Below are positions 49,272 through 61,600 of a stretch of DNA of 64,000 nt, piece by piece. The position numbers and the translations under genes are program-made. The notes under the pieces are model-generated. The model made no database searches and was not told the origin of the DNA. It worked only from the letters and a program-made list of their open reading frames with translations. Numbering within the stretch: position 1 is the stretch's first letter; each line of letters starts with the position of its first letter. Origin of the DNA: Nyssa sinensis (Eukaryota; Streptophyta; Magnoliopsida; Cornales; Nyssaceae); contig CM018035.1 of the NCBI GenBank assembly GCA_008638375.1, positions 37,194,824 to 37,258,823 on the forward strand. Reading direction: 5' to 3'.

Positions 49272-50607
49272 TGTTGTCACGACCCGAAACCCACCCTCTG
49301 CGGATTACCGGATCGCGATTGCCGCCCCGAGACTCGAAGGCCCCGAGACAAGGCTCGCATCTGCAACGGTATCGAATAGATGTGCTATACATGATTGCGG
49401 AAGCGTGAAAAACTTTTTCTTTTCTTTTCTCATTTTTTAAATTAGGCATATCCGTCCGATACTGCTGTTTCCATACATAGCATACATGGTTACACATTTA
49501 GAGTATAACTAAACTTAAAGACTTCATACATTAATACAATACATATTCAGTTGCCCTGAGGGCTTATTACATATTCTTACCTGTCTATTAATACAAAACG
49601 TACTGCTAATGTTTATAGGTTCTTCAAGAAAAACTACTTAAACATATCTTTCCAAAAACAGCCAAACTCATCGTCGATGTCCTTAAGGCCCTGTCTGCTG
49701 CATCACCTGAAAGGGGGGTCCGAACAAAGTCCGGGTAAGCTAATCTAAGCTTGTGAGCAATTCCAGTGTTCATCATGGGGTTTTCAATTAGCAGTGGTTT
49801 TTAGTACATAAGAGTTGTAAAACATTCACTGCCAATTGCTTATACAATTTAGAATACAAAGTACATGCATTCTTAAAACAGATAGCTTTGAAACATTTTA
49901 AGTATTCAAGCTATACTCGTACTTCAATAAATAGAGTATATAACTCAAAACATATGCATTTCAAATGGCTTGAAACATTTAAGGTATCCAAGCAAAACTC
50001 GTACTTCATCAGATAAAGTATATAACTTTAAACCACATCAATATGTATTTGAAAATGAGGGTAAAACCTGCTTTCATTTCCAAAATCACTTTGTTATCTT
50101 TTCTCTTTAATTAGGTGGAATCTGTTTCGAACCAGACTCCCATTTTACTACCAATACTGCCGATCTCATTTGCCTGGGGGATTAGATCCTGCTGTCGGGC
50201 ATTTACTGTTGAATCCCGAAGGATTTCAACATCACATAGGGTGGTACTTAGTACCATTTATCTTGTAAAACATTTATCACATAACTTCTTCAATAGATAC
50301 TTTCATGAATAATTAAAAACATGAAATGTATATTTTCTACAATAGGACTTCAAATACTTGTAACTATCAAATTCAGGATTTTTAACATAATTTGGCATTT
50401 AAAACTTTAGACATGCTGAAATATGTTTTAAGAAAACTATGATAAATACCAGTCACTGAACATGTCATATAGAGTTATAAAACAGTACTATTAAAAGCTG
50501 AATCATGTAAATACTGAATTTGAAACTCAAATACTTCACATCTTTGAACTTAAAACTTTTTCAAATCCATGGAGTTAAATCTCCAATTCAAACACAGGGT
50601 TACTCAC

Positions 50608-50662
50608 CTTGATTCTTTAGGGTTAGTGCTAAAAATGCGCTTTCCCACTTTCCTTGTAGTTC
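50608..50662 (-). other. Putative mini-exon inside the A3 5' LTR
   Basis: 55 nt between acceptor TTGTTCTTAG (AG = 50663-50664) and donor AAG|GTGAGTAA (from 50607). It predicts introns at 50663-52632 (1970 bp) and 49707-50607 (901 bp) on the minus strand, which would remove most of the LTR from a spliced RNA. The signals and length are visible; use is inferred. Confidence 0.5.
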
Positions 50663-51824
50663 CTAAGAACAATTCATAAACACCTCATCAACTTCATATT
50701 CATTGTAATATCATCTCGATATTCCTTAACTTATGCTAAAACCGTATTAGATCCTAAAACGATTTCACAATTTCATAGGTACTTAATTTAACTCGTACTT
50801 GTAACCTATGACATAATTTAACGTGTTAGAAATTGAATTTATTTCAATTTATACTCTTCTAGGAGTTCCATTAACTTTAATTTAAAGTTATTTATTTGAC
50901 ATGTTTACGTGTCGTGTCTTTTCGTATTTCGTTTCTCGTACATGCCTTAGTATTAGTACTTTGGCATTACTCTAATTTATAGTTATCTGATAGATGCTAT
51001 TCATCAAATTTTATGTCTTTTTATTTTAGACATTTCTTTTGGTCAAATAGACTCTACCATTGAGTCCGGAGTGTCGAAGAAAGTCGGTTTAGGCTTTTCT
51101 AACATTAAATTCGGACTGTTATATGTAAAAGGACAAAATGGTCATTTTATCGTTTTACGTGTCACATTTTTCTGTACTCTGTTTCGTAATTTGGACTCCA
51201 TTTTTGAGTCCGGGATGTCAAAGAAAGTTAATTTAGACCTTTTCTGATCTCATTTCGGCTTTAGGGGTACCAGGGGTATTTTGGTCCTTTTACCCCTTTA
51301 CGTGTCTTTATTTTTCAGGACTCCATTTCATGTTGTGGACCTCACCATTGGACTCAGAAGGTCCAAGATAGTAAGAATACACTAATAACTTGTTAATTTT
51401 GGTCAAGGGGTATTTTGGTCATTTACCCCTTACGTGTATTTATTTTTTTCGGGCCCCGTCTCGTAAAACGGACCCTACCATTGATCTCAGAATGTCCAAA
51501 ATAGTAAAATTACACTATTCATATGTTTAATTTAGACTTCGTTTGCTCTATTTATGCCACAAGGGCAAAATAGTAATTTAACCTTATTTATTAAATAATA
51601 AATTTATTATTTAATTATTTTTCTAGGGGTCTAAATGCATAATTTTTCCCTCAGTTGGGCCTCAGTATAATTTTTCTGAAGCCCAGGGGTCAATCCGTAA
51701 TAACCAAAAGTATTGGTTTATTTCATTTTAATTAATTTAGAAAAACCAAAGGGTTCAGTTAAAATATAAGTGAACCGGTCTGGTTCAGTGGTAACCCAAC
51801 CGGTCTATCCGGTTTATCACATGT

Positions 51825-51849
51825 GGCTGACGTCATCATGACGTCAGCC
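51825..51849. promoter_or_regulatory. Paired TGACGTCA palindrome in the A3 5' LTR
   Basis: Same 11-bp arms and TCA centre as at 46072-46096. It lies about 1.4 kb from the LTR's outer end, inside the first predicted intron. Confidence 0.5.
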
Positions 51850-54800
51850 CTAGGTCTCTTTTAAATTAAACCGACACTCAAACGGCGTCGTTCCAATTAT
51901 TCGGTGGCAAGCCCAGAGGCTGCCACCTGTCCGAGTCAACTCGGCCACATTTTTAAAATGAGTCAACCCGTCATCGTCTTCCCCAATCCACCGACTGAAA
52001 AACCCTAGTTTCAGTCTCCCTTTTTCTTCTATTTCGTGCATTTCTACTCAGCCAACCTCCCCTGTTTTGGTCCCAAATTATTCCTAAGACATATACAAAT
52101 CGATTGGCATTCATTTTGGGCTTTAAAATTCCTTCATCAATTCGGTTTTGGACATGATAATCCGAGCTGTTATTTCGGTCGTATAGGTTCATTTCTTGAT
52201 GGTTTTTCATGATCTTTGGCTTGTTATGATCCCCTCTTCATGGGGATCCATATCTCGTTCTTAAATATCAAATTGACACAAAGTTAAAAGGATTGGGTCT
52301 TACACCCGTAACCTGCAACTCATTATTTGAAGGCCATTGTTTGTGATTTTTGGTCGCGGTCGCACGTTTTTATAACCTTCATGGCTTCTTCTTGAAGCCT
52401 TGATACTCCAAAACAAGTTTAAAGGAAGTTGATTCAGACCTGCCATGGGCAAGGTCTTCAATGGCTGTCCTAACTGGGTTTCGTATTTTTAGGTGGTTTG
52501 AAGCTCAAAATCCATAGATAATCGAGTCTAAATATGTCCTACATATCATATATAGAAAATGGAAGCTTTAAATCAGTTTATATATAGAGAAATTCTAGAG
52601 AGAGAAAAAGTGGAAGCTTGAGTTTTTCTCACCTTTCACCACTGTTTTCTCTTTCTTTCTTGCTCCAAACTCTTCTTCTATCTCCTCAGTTCTTCTTCTT
52701 TGGTTTCTTTCGTGAGAGAACAACATGCTTTGCATGTTTTGGGTTTGTCTTATAAAGGAAGAAACCGACCTCTCTCTCTCCTCATTTTCTCTCTCTACTG
52801 TTCTCTCTCTCTTCTTTCTGATTGTAGCCCTACACTAGCCCCTCACTTCTCATCAATTTTGTTTTTTCTCTTTTCCACTTTACATTAAATTTTTGTAAGA
52901 TATTTCACATATATATATACATATAATATAATACACACACTTACATGTGAAGAAACACACATTGCACTGTTCACCTACTGTTCATATATGTATATAATTT
53001 ATATACATATATATCCTCCCTTGTATACATGTATTTATATATATACATATTTATACACATTTTATAATATACACACACAATACACCATAATGTGTGCATA
53101 TGTGTGTTTATTTATATTTAATTTCAACAATTAAATATATTCTAATATCATACATTAATTAATTATTTAATTAATCAATTTTCCTCTTTAGTGTAAATAC
53201 CTTTACACAACTTTTTCATTGCCTCGTAATGCTGTGCCATATGACCCGGTATCCCGGGTCGGGATATTATAGCTCCTATACTAATATTTGTCAATTAAAT
53301 GTTAAATTGTAGCTTGCCATGATCCTTAACAAATGTGATATCTTTTATGGTTTTGGGGTTGATAGGCAATAATGATAAATTTAGTTTGTGCCTAGCAAAA
53401 TTATAATGCCTTGCTTAAAAATTAAATAGGTGCTCAATAGTTAACGATAGAGTCCAAATGACTTATATCATAACCCCGATAGCTACTAAGCCTAATTAAG
53501 GAATATAATAATCTTAGTTGAAACCTAGTGAGAGGATAGCAGGTCATTAGACTATCTTAGGCAATACGATAGATGCCTAAGGTGATGAATAATATATGAA
53601 TGGTTAAATTCTGATGTGTCTGTAATTAATGATGATTATTCAGGATGATGATTATTGAGGACATGCATGGAGGTACCTAACGCATCTTGGGGATATCTGT
53701 GAATGGAGATAAGCATAAGTTTGTGAGTAACTCGGACTCCTAACTTGGTGTATATTTTCTGTACTACCTAACCTTGTATACTGTACTGCTTTATATGCTG
53801 AACTGTTTTATGTACTGTACTGTTTTAAATGCATATGTTTTCATGCATACTCGTTGTACTGCATTACTTGTGGCATGATTCTGTTCTATCCTGCCTTCTG
53901 ATATATCCTGTTGATTCTGTTCGAGTCTGTTGTTCTGTTACCCATCCTTGAAATCTAGTTTGATTCTATTCAGTTATGTTGAGTCTTGTTCTGGGGCCCA
54001 CCACAGGATTGAGTATATCAGTAGATGGATAGTTGGCTCTGTGGGATGCCCAGAACTCAACATCCGCTCAATCCTATCTGTTCCGCTCTGATACCGACCC
54101 CAACCGGTAGTGTGCTGTGGGGACATGGGCTTCCATGTGTAGGGTGGGTGACTGACGGATTATCTTGTGCGGCATCCCACATTGCCTGGGGAAGGTTCAG
54201 GCACTTTAAGCTATATCCGTTCTATTTGATCTGTATCTATTCTACTTGAGCTGCATTGTTCTATCTGAGTTACATTTGAGCATGCATATATATATATAAA
54301 CTGGTTTTGAGACCCATGGCAGAAACCTATGTTACTCACTGAGCTTGTTTAAGCTCATTCCATTTATTTAACATTTTTCAGGATATATCTCCATTGGATT
54401 AGAAAGCACAAGGACATGTCACTAGTGGACTGAGAGGCATTCCCAAGTGAGGATCTGATGGCAATAATATGTGGAGACTTGGGTTCTAATGGATTGATCT
54501 TGGCTACTCAGGTGATCGTGATGATATAGTTGACTTTATTCATATATAATAGATGAGTAGGGACATGGCTCATGGTAATGGTACTCTAGAGGAATTTGAT
54601 ATGCTCTGTGTTATATATCTGTTATAGATATGCTCTGTGGTTAGAGTTATTAGTTGTTTGGTTATAGACTTGCTCTGTGGTACATACTTATGTGGTATAT
54701 AATTAAGTTGCATTCCTAAGATAAAAAAAGTTTTAAATTCTGCTGTTCTGACCCTACATTTGGAGTGCAATTCATTGTACGGTTCAAAAAATTTCCTTTG

Positions 54801-54897
54801 GTTGGTCGCATTGTTGGCGGGAAAACCGGCAAGGCGGCTAACTGGCATCACATCTTTGGCATCCGCGTAGGGTGGGGTGCAGGGATGTGACAGGAAC

Positions 54898-57691
54898 TGT
54901 ATATAAAAACATTTAATAAGCATGTCATAACAGAATAGTTTAAACAGGAATTGTATAAAGACTGAATTTGATATTTAAAACATCATTCAAATCCGTGGAA
55001 TTAAATCTCCACTTCAAATGCAAGGTTACTCACCTTATATGTTTGGGTTGGCGTTATTGATGTGCCTTTCCCTTTCCTTTGTAGTTCCTAAGAACAATTC
55101 ATAATAGTCCATTAACTTCACATTCACTTCAAACATCTCCTACTAATGCTTCTTAACTTTTGCTTAGATCTTATTGAATCCTATCTTTAATCTTAGGCGT
55201 TATACTTTCAAGGTATACTCTTCTGGTAGCTCTATTTACTTTAATTTAAATTTAATTACTTCACGTGTTTACGTGTCATGTCTTTTCGTATCTTATTTTC
55301 ACTGTACGAGCCTTAGTTTATTACTTCAGCAATATTCTAATTCATAGTCACCTGACTGATGCTATTCATCAAATTTTATGTCTTTTTATTTTAGACATCT
55401 CTTTTGGTTGAATAGACTCTACCATTGAGTCCGGAACGTTGAAGAAAGTCAATTTAGGCTTTCGTAGAAGTCTGTTTGAGTTTGGTAACAGTAAGGGCAT
55501 TTGGGTCATTTTAGCATTTTTAGCGGTGTCTTATTTTTTCGGGGTCTCGTCTCATGAAATAGACCCCATCATTGGATCCAGAACATTGAAGAAAGTCAAT
55601 TTAGATATTTTCGGCTTTTGATTTGGCCTCGGGCATGTTAGGGGCAATTTGATAATTTACACCTTAACGTGTCAAAATTTTTTGGAGTCTCATCTCATCA
55701 AACGGACACTGCCATTGGGTCTAGAATGCCCAAAATAGTAAAAATCTACTATTTATTTATTTAATTTGGATTTTGTTTGACTTATTTATGGCGTAGGGGC
55801 ATTTTTGAAATGTTTTTCATTTAAATATTATTAATTTAATATTTAATTTATTTCAGTTGGGCCACAGTAAAATTTTCCAGAAGTTCTGTGGTCACAATAG
55901 AATTTCGCAAACTTTTGGTCTGAACCAGTGGGTTCAGTTCCATTTTAAGTGAACCGGTTCAGCTTTCATTGAACTAATCGGTTTGGCCGGTTTAACACGT
56001 GATGCTAACGTCAGCCCTAATGTTTTAAAAATTTAAAACTAACATGAAACACCATCGTTCCAATAATGCGGTGGCCCTACTCTCGTCCCAATACGTGTCC
56101 GAGTCAACTCGGGTGACTCGATTCAACAGTGAGTCGACCCATCGTCTTCCCCACTATTTTCTTCACTGTTGCCCTAATTTTCTGGGTTTCTTTTCTTCCA
56201 TTTTCATGAGTTTTGGAGAGGTGTTTCTCTCTTTTTTTGGTGTTCTATGACCCTAGAGGTTTGGCCAACCTTTTGGCATCCATTTGATACATTAAAACTA
56301 ACCTAAATGCCCAGTTTCATACTTAATACCCGAACCTACAACTCCTTGGTAAACCCTCGTTTCTTCACCATTTTTAATGGGGTTTGGTTCTGTGTGATCC
56401 TCATGGAATGGGGATTCAATCCCTATTCTCAAAAACAGGTTTTGAAGTCTAGAAACAAGATTTGGGTTTTTTGGTCGAAACTTGCAACTCGACTTTTGAA
56501 GGTCATTTCATTAGGTTTTTGGTCGCGGTCATGGGTTTTTAGAATACCCTTAGGGTCTACTTGAGGTCCCAACCAACCAAATAGGGTTTGGTTTTATTGG
56601 TTTCAGACCTGCTCTCACCAAGCTCAATAATGGCGATTTGGTGTACAGCTGGTGTTTCTGATGTGTTTTATAGTCCATTATTCATGCCTTGTTCATGTCT
56701 ATCTATTTTAAACATCATATATACAAAATCAAAAGCTGAAACAGTCCAAACTGTAGGTAAATTCTAGAGAGAGAAAATGTTGGGTTTTTTGTTTTTCTCA
56801 CCTTTTTCCTTCGGTTTCTCTCCTCTTTTCCCTTTGCTTTCCACCTCTGAGTATCCCAGAGCTCCTTCAATCTCTCGGTCTCTCTCTCTCAGTCTTTGAA
56901 AGTTGTGTGGTTTGTATACAATATGTTTGCATGTGTATATAACTATACATGATCATTTCAATTTCTGATTTCCCTACCAACTAACTTAGCTTGTGGCAGC
57001 TTCTCTAATGAGTGTCTTTAGTTACTGTTTGGGACAGGCAATCAAGTGACTGTGTATGAGAGTGTGTGTTTTGTATCTATATATATATATATATATAATA
57101 TTACACTCACACACCAATACACCAAGGTACACACACCCCCTTCATAACCGACACACATACACACATAGCCTCACTATTCTGCACATTTATTTGGATATTT
57201 ACATATATATGTTTATGTATATATATATATATATATTTAATTTTTCTTATACACATGCATGTATGCTTACAACATACACACATGCATACATTCTTAGTCA
57301 CATGTACATACACACAACACACCTTTAATGTATATATGTGTGTGTCTTAATATTTACTATTAATTATAACTAGTAATTAATTTCTTATATTTAATTAATT
57401 AATTATATCAAATTAATTAATTATTCTTTTAAGTGTAAATATCTTTACACTAATTTTTCGTAACCTCGTAATACGTGTCTTAGGTTCGGCGGTTGACGTG
57501 AAAACGTATAATTGCTACGGAACCAACAGGTTGGTGATTGCAACGAAAGTGATGTACAATCATCCTGGGTTTTCAGGACTTCTAGTAAAAGTCCACGTGT
57601 TGGGGTCGAAACCGACCCCGTTACTTAAGGTCTCGATCACCAATTCATAACCCACGACTCGATGATCCCATATTCAGGTCGGGGTGTTACA
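54898..57691 (-). repeat. A4 3' LTR, second part
   Basis: It resumes after the ggaac duplication (tgtatataaaaac) and ends ggtcggggtgttaca. It contains the mini-exon 55034-55087, a hairpin 56603-56635, and a ~190-bp block near the outer end (about 57485-57670) that the A3 LTR lacks. Confidence 0.9.
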
Positions 57692-57705
57692 TCCTTCCCC
57701 CCTTA
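57692..57705 (-). other. A4 polypurine tract
   Basis: Minus strand TAAGGGGGGAAGGA, directly before the LTR start TGTAACACCCCGACC. Confidence 0.82.
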
Positions 57706-58054
57706 AAAGAGTTTTGTCCACAAAACTCGACTACTCATATAACTTAGCAGTGTTTACTCGTAGTGCCTAAATTTCTAACGTAAACTTCTGAATTTTTTAT
57801 GTTACTTATCCGGTTCATGTCTTTCAGTGGTCTAAGGAATTTCTTTGTTCAGGTTGGATAAGGTAGCACTGTGTGTTTCTCAGTTCCCTTAGTTATATGA
57901 TAAGGTGGCCATTTCTCACCGGTAACAAAGGTCCTGATAGCACACTAGTGACTATCAAAATCCTCCCTTTCTCTTTTCTCCTTTTACAATTACCGTGATT
58001 CCCTTTCCTATTCTACGTTTACTTCTAATCTTCAGACTTTATTCCTTCTACTCT
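57706..58054 (-). other. A4 internal region without gag
   Basis: About 350 bp beginning like the A3 internal region next to the polypurine tract ('agagttttgtcc.caaaactcg') but with no gag similarity. Gag appears to be wholly deleted or replaced. Confidence 0.65.
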
Positions 58055-58580
58055 ACCGCGAGTCCTATACCCCTCCTTCACATCACATACTTCAGAACAC
58101 TTACTTTATGGCACTACGGGTCCCATACCCCGCCTTTATATCACGTACTTCAGAACACCTGCTTCATGTTACTACGGGTCTCGTATCCCACCTTCCTATT
58201 ATGTACTTCAGAACACCAACTTCGTATTACTGAGGGTCCCATACCCCGCCTTCATTTCATATCAAGTACTTCACATATCTATTTTATGTACTGCGGGTCC
58301 CATACCCTGCCTTCATTTGTATTACATATTTCACATATCTATTTCATGTACTACCAGGTCCCTTACCCCGCCTTCATTTCGTATCACATATTTCACATAT
58401 CTCTTCATATACTGCGGGTCCCATACCCTGCCTTCATTTCGTATCACATATTTCACATATCTATTTAATATAACGCAAGTCCCATACCTCACCTTCCTAT
58501 CATATCATGTACTTCACTTATCTACTTCATACAACGTGAGTCCCATACCTCACCTTCATATCATATCATGTACTTCACAT
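58055..58580 (-). repeat. A4 leader minisatellite, about 9 units of ~60 bp
   Basis: Cores of the gggtcccataccccgcc type recur near 58061, 58118, 58175, 58233, 58293, 58355, 58413, 58475 and 58540. The long frames here only reflect the ~60-bp period, which is divisible by three. Confidence 0.88.
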
Positions 58581-58665
58581 ATCTTACGTAGCCTAAAACC
58601 CTACCTAGCTCATAGTTCTGTTCTAACTCTTCTAGTGTCACTAAGTTTGTTCAAGTTAACCTAGT

Positions 58666-58677
58666 GCTTTGATACCA
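58666..58677 (-). other. A4 primer binding site
   Basis: Minus strand TGGTATCAAAGC, 3 nt from the LTR; one base from the initiator-Met site. Confidence 0.85.
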
Positions 58678-58680
58678 CTC

Positions 58681-61600
58681 TGTCACGACCCGAAACCCAC
58701 CCTGTGCGGATCTCATATCGCGATCGCCACCCTTTAGCCCGGAGGCCTTAGGGCAAGGCTCACATAAGCAATAATATCGGATGGCAGTGCGGTCTTGGTT
58801 TGCGAAAGCGTGAAAAACTTTTTTCTTTTCTTTTCTTATTTAAAACTTTCGCACATCCGTCCGGTACTACCGCTCTTCATAGCGGTACACATGATAATAC
58901 ATTCAGAGCATAAATAAAAATTCTAAGGTTTTATACATATTACATAGTCGAATGCCTTTAGGGTTTAAGTACATATTGTCCAAAGTCTATTACATCATAA
59001 TCCATCCAACTACAGATTCTAACTACTTCTAAAAGTCCATAATCCTATACAGCCATTAGTCATTATCCCAAAATGGAGTACGGCTCCCACTCATCATCAG
59101 TACCTGAAAAATGTTAGGGAATGAGGTGAGCTTCGAGAAGCCCAATTATTAATTCCAGCATTTGTCATGGGTTTTCAATTGGCAGTGGTTTCGCACATGA
59201 GAGTTTATAAAATACTCACTGCGAATTGCTCGTATACTTTGAACATAGAGCATATGCATTCCTCATAACAGATAGCTTTGAAACATTTAAAGTATTCAAG
59301 CTAAACATATATTTCTTCAAATAGAGTACATGCACTTCAAAACATATAGACATGCATAGGAAAAATGGGGTAAAACCAACTTCTATTTCCAAAAGCGTTA
59401 CTTCAAAACATATAAACATGCATAGGAAAATGGGGGTAAAACCTGCTTCCATTTCCAAACATTTGTCATTTTTTCTCTTTAATTAGGTGGAATCTGTTTC
59501 GAACCAGACTCTCGTTTTACTACAATGTTACGTTCTCATTTGCTTGGGGGATTAGATCCTACTACTAGGCATTTCACATGTCAGGTCAACTGAGTTCTGA
59601 AGATACCCAAAATCCTGACTATGCGACATTTCACATGACAGGGCAATTAAGTTCCGAAGAAACCCAAAATCCTGACTATTTGATTTTTACATTGTTATCT
59701 TGTAAAACATTTATCACATGGCTTCTTCAAATAGATACTTTTCATGAGTATTTAAAACATAACGTTCATGATTTCATGATACGATCTTCAAATACTTGGA
59801 ATAATCAAATTCATAATATTTAAGAAAATTGGCATTTTACTCAAGCATGCTAAATATTTCAAAGAAAGGAACAGTATATAAAAAAATTTAATGAGCATGT
59901 CATAACAAAATATTTTAAATAGGAATCGTATAAAGACTGAATTTGATATTTAAAACATCATTCAAATCCGTGGAATTAAATCTCCACTTCAAATGCAAGG
60001 TTACTCACCTTATACGTCTGGGTTGGCGCTATTGATGTGCTTTTCCCTTTCCTTTGTAGTTCCTAAGAACAATTCATAATAGTCCATTAACTTCACATTC
60101 ACTTCAAACATCTCCTATTAATGCTTCATAACTTATGCTTAGATCTTATTGAATCCTAACTTTAATCTTAGGCATTATACTTTTAAGGTATACTCTTCTG
60201 GTAGCTCTATTTACTTTAATTTAAATTTAATTACTTCACGTGTTTACGTGTCATGTCTTTTCGTATCTTATTTTCACGTATGAGCCTTAGTTTATTACTT
60301 TGGCAATATTCTAGTTCATAGTCACCTAACTGATGCTATTCATCAAATTTCATGTCTTTTATTTCAGACATCTCTTTTGGTTGAATAGACTCTACCATTG
60401 GGTCCAGAACGTCGAAGAAAGTCAATTTAGGCTTTCGTAGAAGTCCATTTGGGTTTGGTAGCAATAGGGGCATTTTGGTCATTTTAGCATTTTTAGCATG
60501 TCTTATTTTTTTGGGGTCCCGTCTCGTGAAATAGACCCCATCATTGGATCCAGAACTTTGAAAAAAGTCAATTTAGATATTTTCGGCTTTTGATTTGGCC
60601 TCGGGCATGTTAGGGGCAATTTGGTAATTTTTCAGAAGTTCTGTGGTCACAATAGAATTTTGCAAACTTCCGGTCTAAACCAGTGGGTTCAATTCCATTT
60701 TAAGTGAACCGGTCCTGGTTTTCATTGAACCAACTGGTTTCGCCAATTTAACATGTGTTGCTGACGTCATGATGACGTCGGCCCTAGTGTTTTAAAAATT
60801 TAAAACTACTGTGAAACATCGTCGTTCCAATAATGTGGTGGCCCTACTCTCATCCCAACACGAGTTCGAGTCAACTCGGGTGACTCGATTCAAACAGTGA
60901 GTTGACCCATCTTCTTCCCCACTGTTTTCTTCACTGTTGCCCTAATTTTCTGGGTTTCTTTTCTTCCATTTTCGTGAGTTTTGGAGAGGTGTTTCTCACT
61001 GTTTTTTGGTATTCTATGACCCTAGCGGCCAACCTTTGGCATCCATTTGATACATTAAAACTAACTTAAACGCCCGGTTTCATACTTAATACCCGAACCT
61101 GCAACTCCTTGGTAAACCCTCGTTTCTTCACCATTTTTAATGGGGTTTGGTTCTGTGTGATCCTCATCGAATGGGGATTCAATCCCTATTCTCAAAAACA
61201 GGTTTTGAAGTCTAGAAACAAGATTTGGATTTTTGGCCAAAACCTGCAACTCAACTTTTGAAGGCCATTTCATTAGGTTTTTGGTCGCGGTCATGGGTTT
61301 TTAGAATACCTTTAGGGTCTACTTGAGGTCCCAACCAACCAAATAGGGTTTCGTTTCGTTGGTTTTAAACCTGCTCTCACTAAGCTCAATAATGGCGGTT
61401 TGGTGTACAGCTAGTGTTTCTGATGTGTTTTAGAGTCCATTATTCATGCCTTGTTCATGTCTATCTATTTTAAGCATCATATATACAAAATCAAAAGCTA
61501 AAATAGTCCATACGTAGGTAAATTCTAGAGAGAGAAAATGTGGGGTTTTTGTTTTTCTCACCTTTTTCCTTCGGTTTCTCTCTTCTTTTCCCTTTGCTTT

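Larger units (their letters stand above)
43521..53271 (-). mobile_element. Element A3: complete, young gag-only retrotransposon with 4-kb LTRs
   Basis: Perfect TSD gctcc at 43516-43520 and 53272-53276. LTRs of 4000 and 3997 bp flank a 1754-bp internal region: primer binding site, leader repeats, gag and polypurine tract, all on the minus strand. By eye the LTRs differ at roughly 1-2% of positions, mostly C/T or G/A changes. No protease, reverse transcriptase, RNase H or integrase is present, so enzymes must come from another Ty3/gypsy element. LTRs make up about 82% of its length. Confidence 0.95.
49275..53271 (-). repeat. A3 5' LTR, 3997 bp
   Basis: Nearly identical to the 3' LTR. Its outer end is gatattata, where the 3' LTR has gatattaca, so the terminal CA has become TA. 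Landmarks on the minus strand: donor-like AAAG|GTGAG at 52632; hairpin 52434-52465; palindrome 51825-51849; mini-exon 50608-50662; acceptor TTTCAG at 49707-49712. Confidence 0.95.
41173..54892 (+). mobile_element. Element F: LTR-type insertion, split by A3
   Basis: It runs from TGTAATATCCCAAAAATC to GTGCAGGGATGTGACA, with perfect TSD ggaac at 41168-41172 and 54893-54897. Without A3 it is about 3.96 kb. Both ends match G. No second LTR, primer binding site or polypurine tract is visible, so it may be a solo LTR that itself received a LINE fragment. The right part carries an acceptor TTATTCAG near 53642, a donor-like GTGAGTAAC at 53723, and the hairpin/acceptor block gagcttgtttaagctc ... CATTTTTCAGG at 54337-54382. 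Confidence 0.83.

Noticed and set aside
57056..57328. 90-codon frame rich in IYIYI and THT
   Set aside because: It is a translation of TA and CA microsatellites; the same applies near 9764-10087, 20507-20815, 32576-32776, 38138-38603 and 61757-62047.
57995..58664. Frames of 157 and 115 codons with a repeating peptide
   Set aside because: They read through the A4 leader minisatellite; the ~60-bp period is divisible by three, so the frames stay open without selection.
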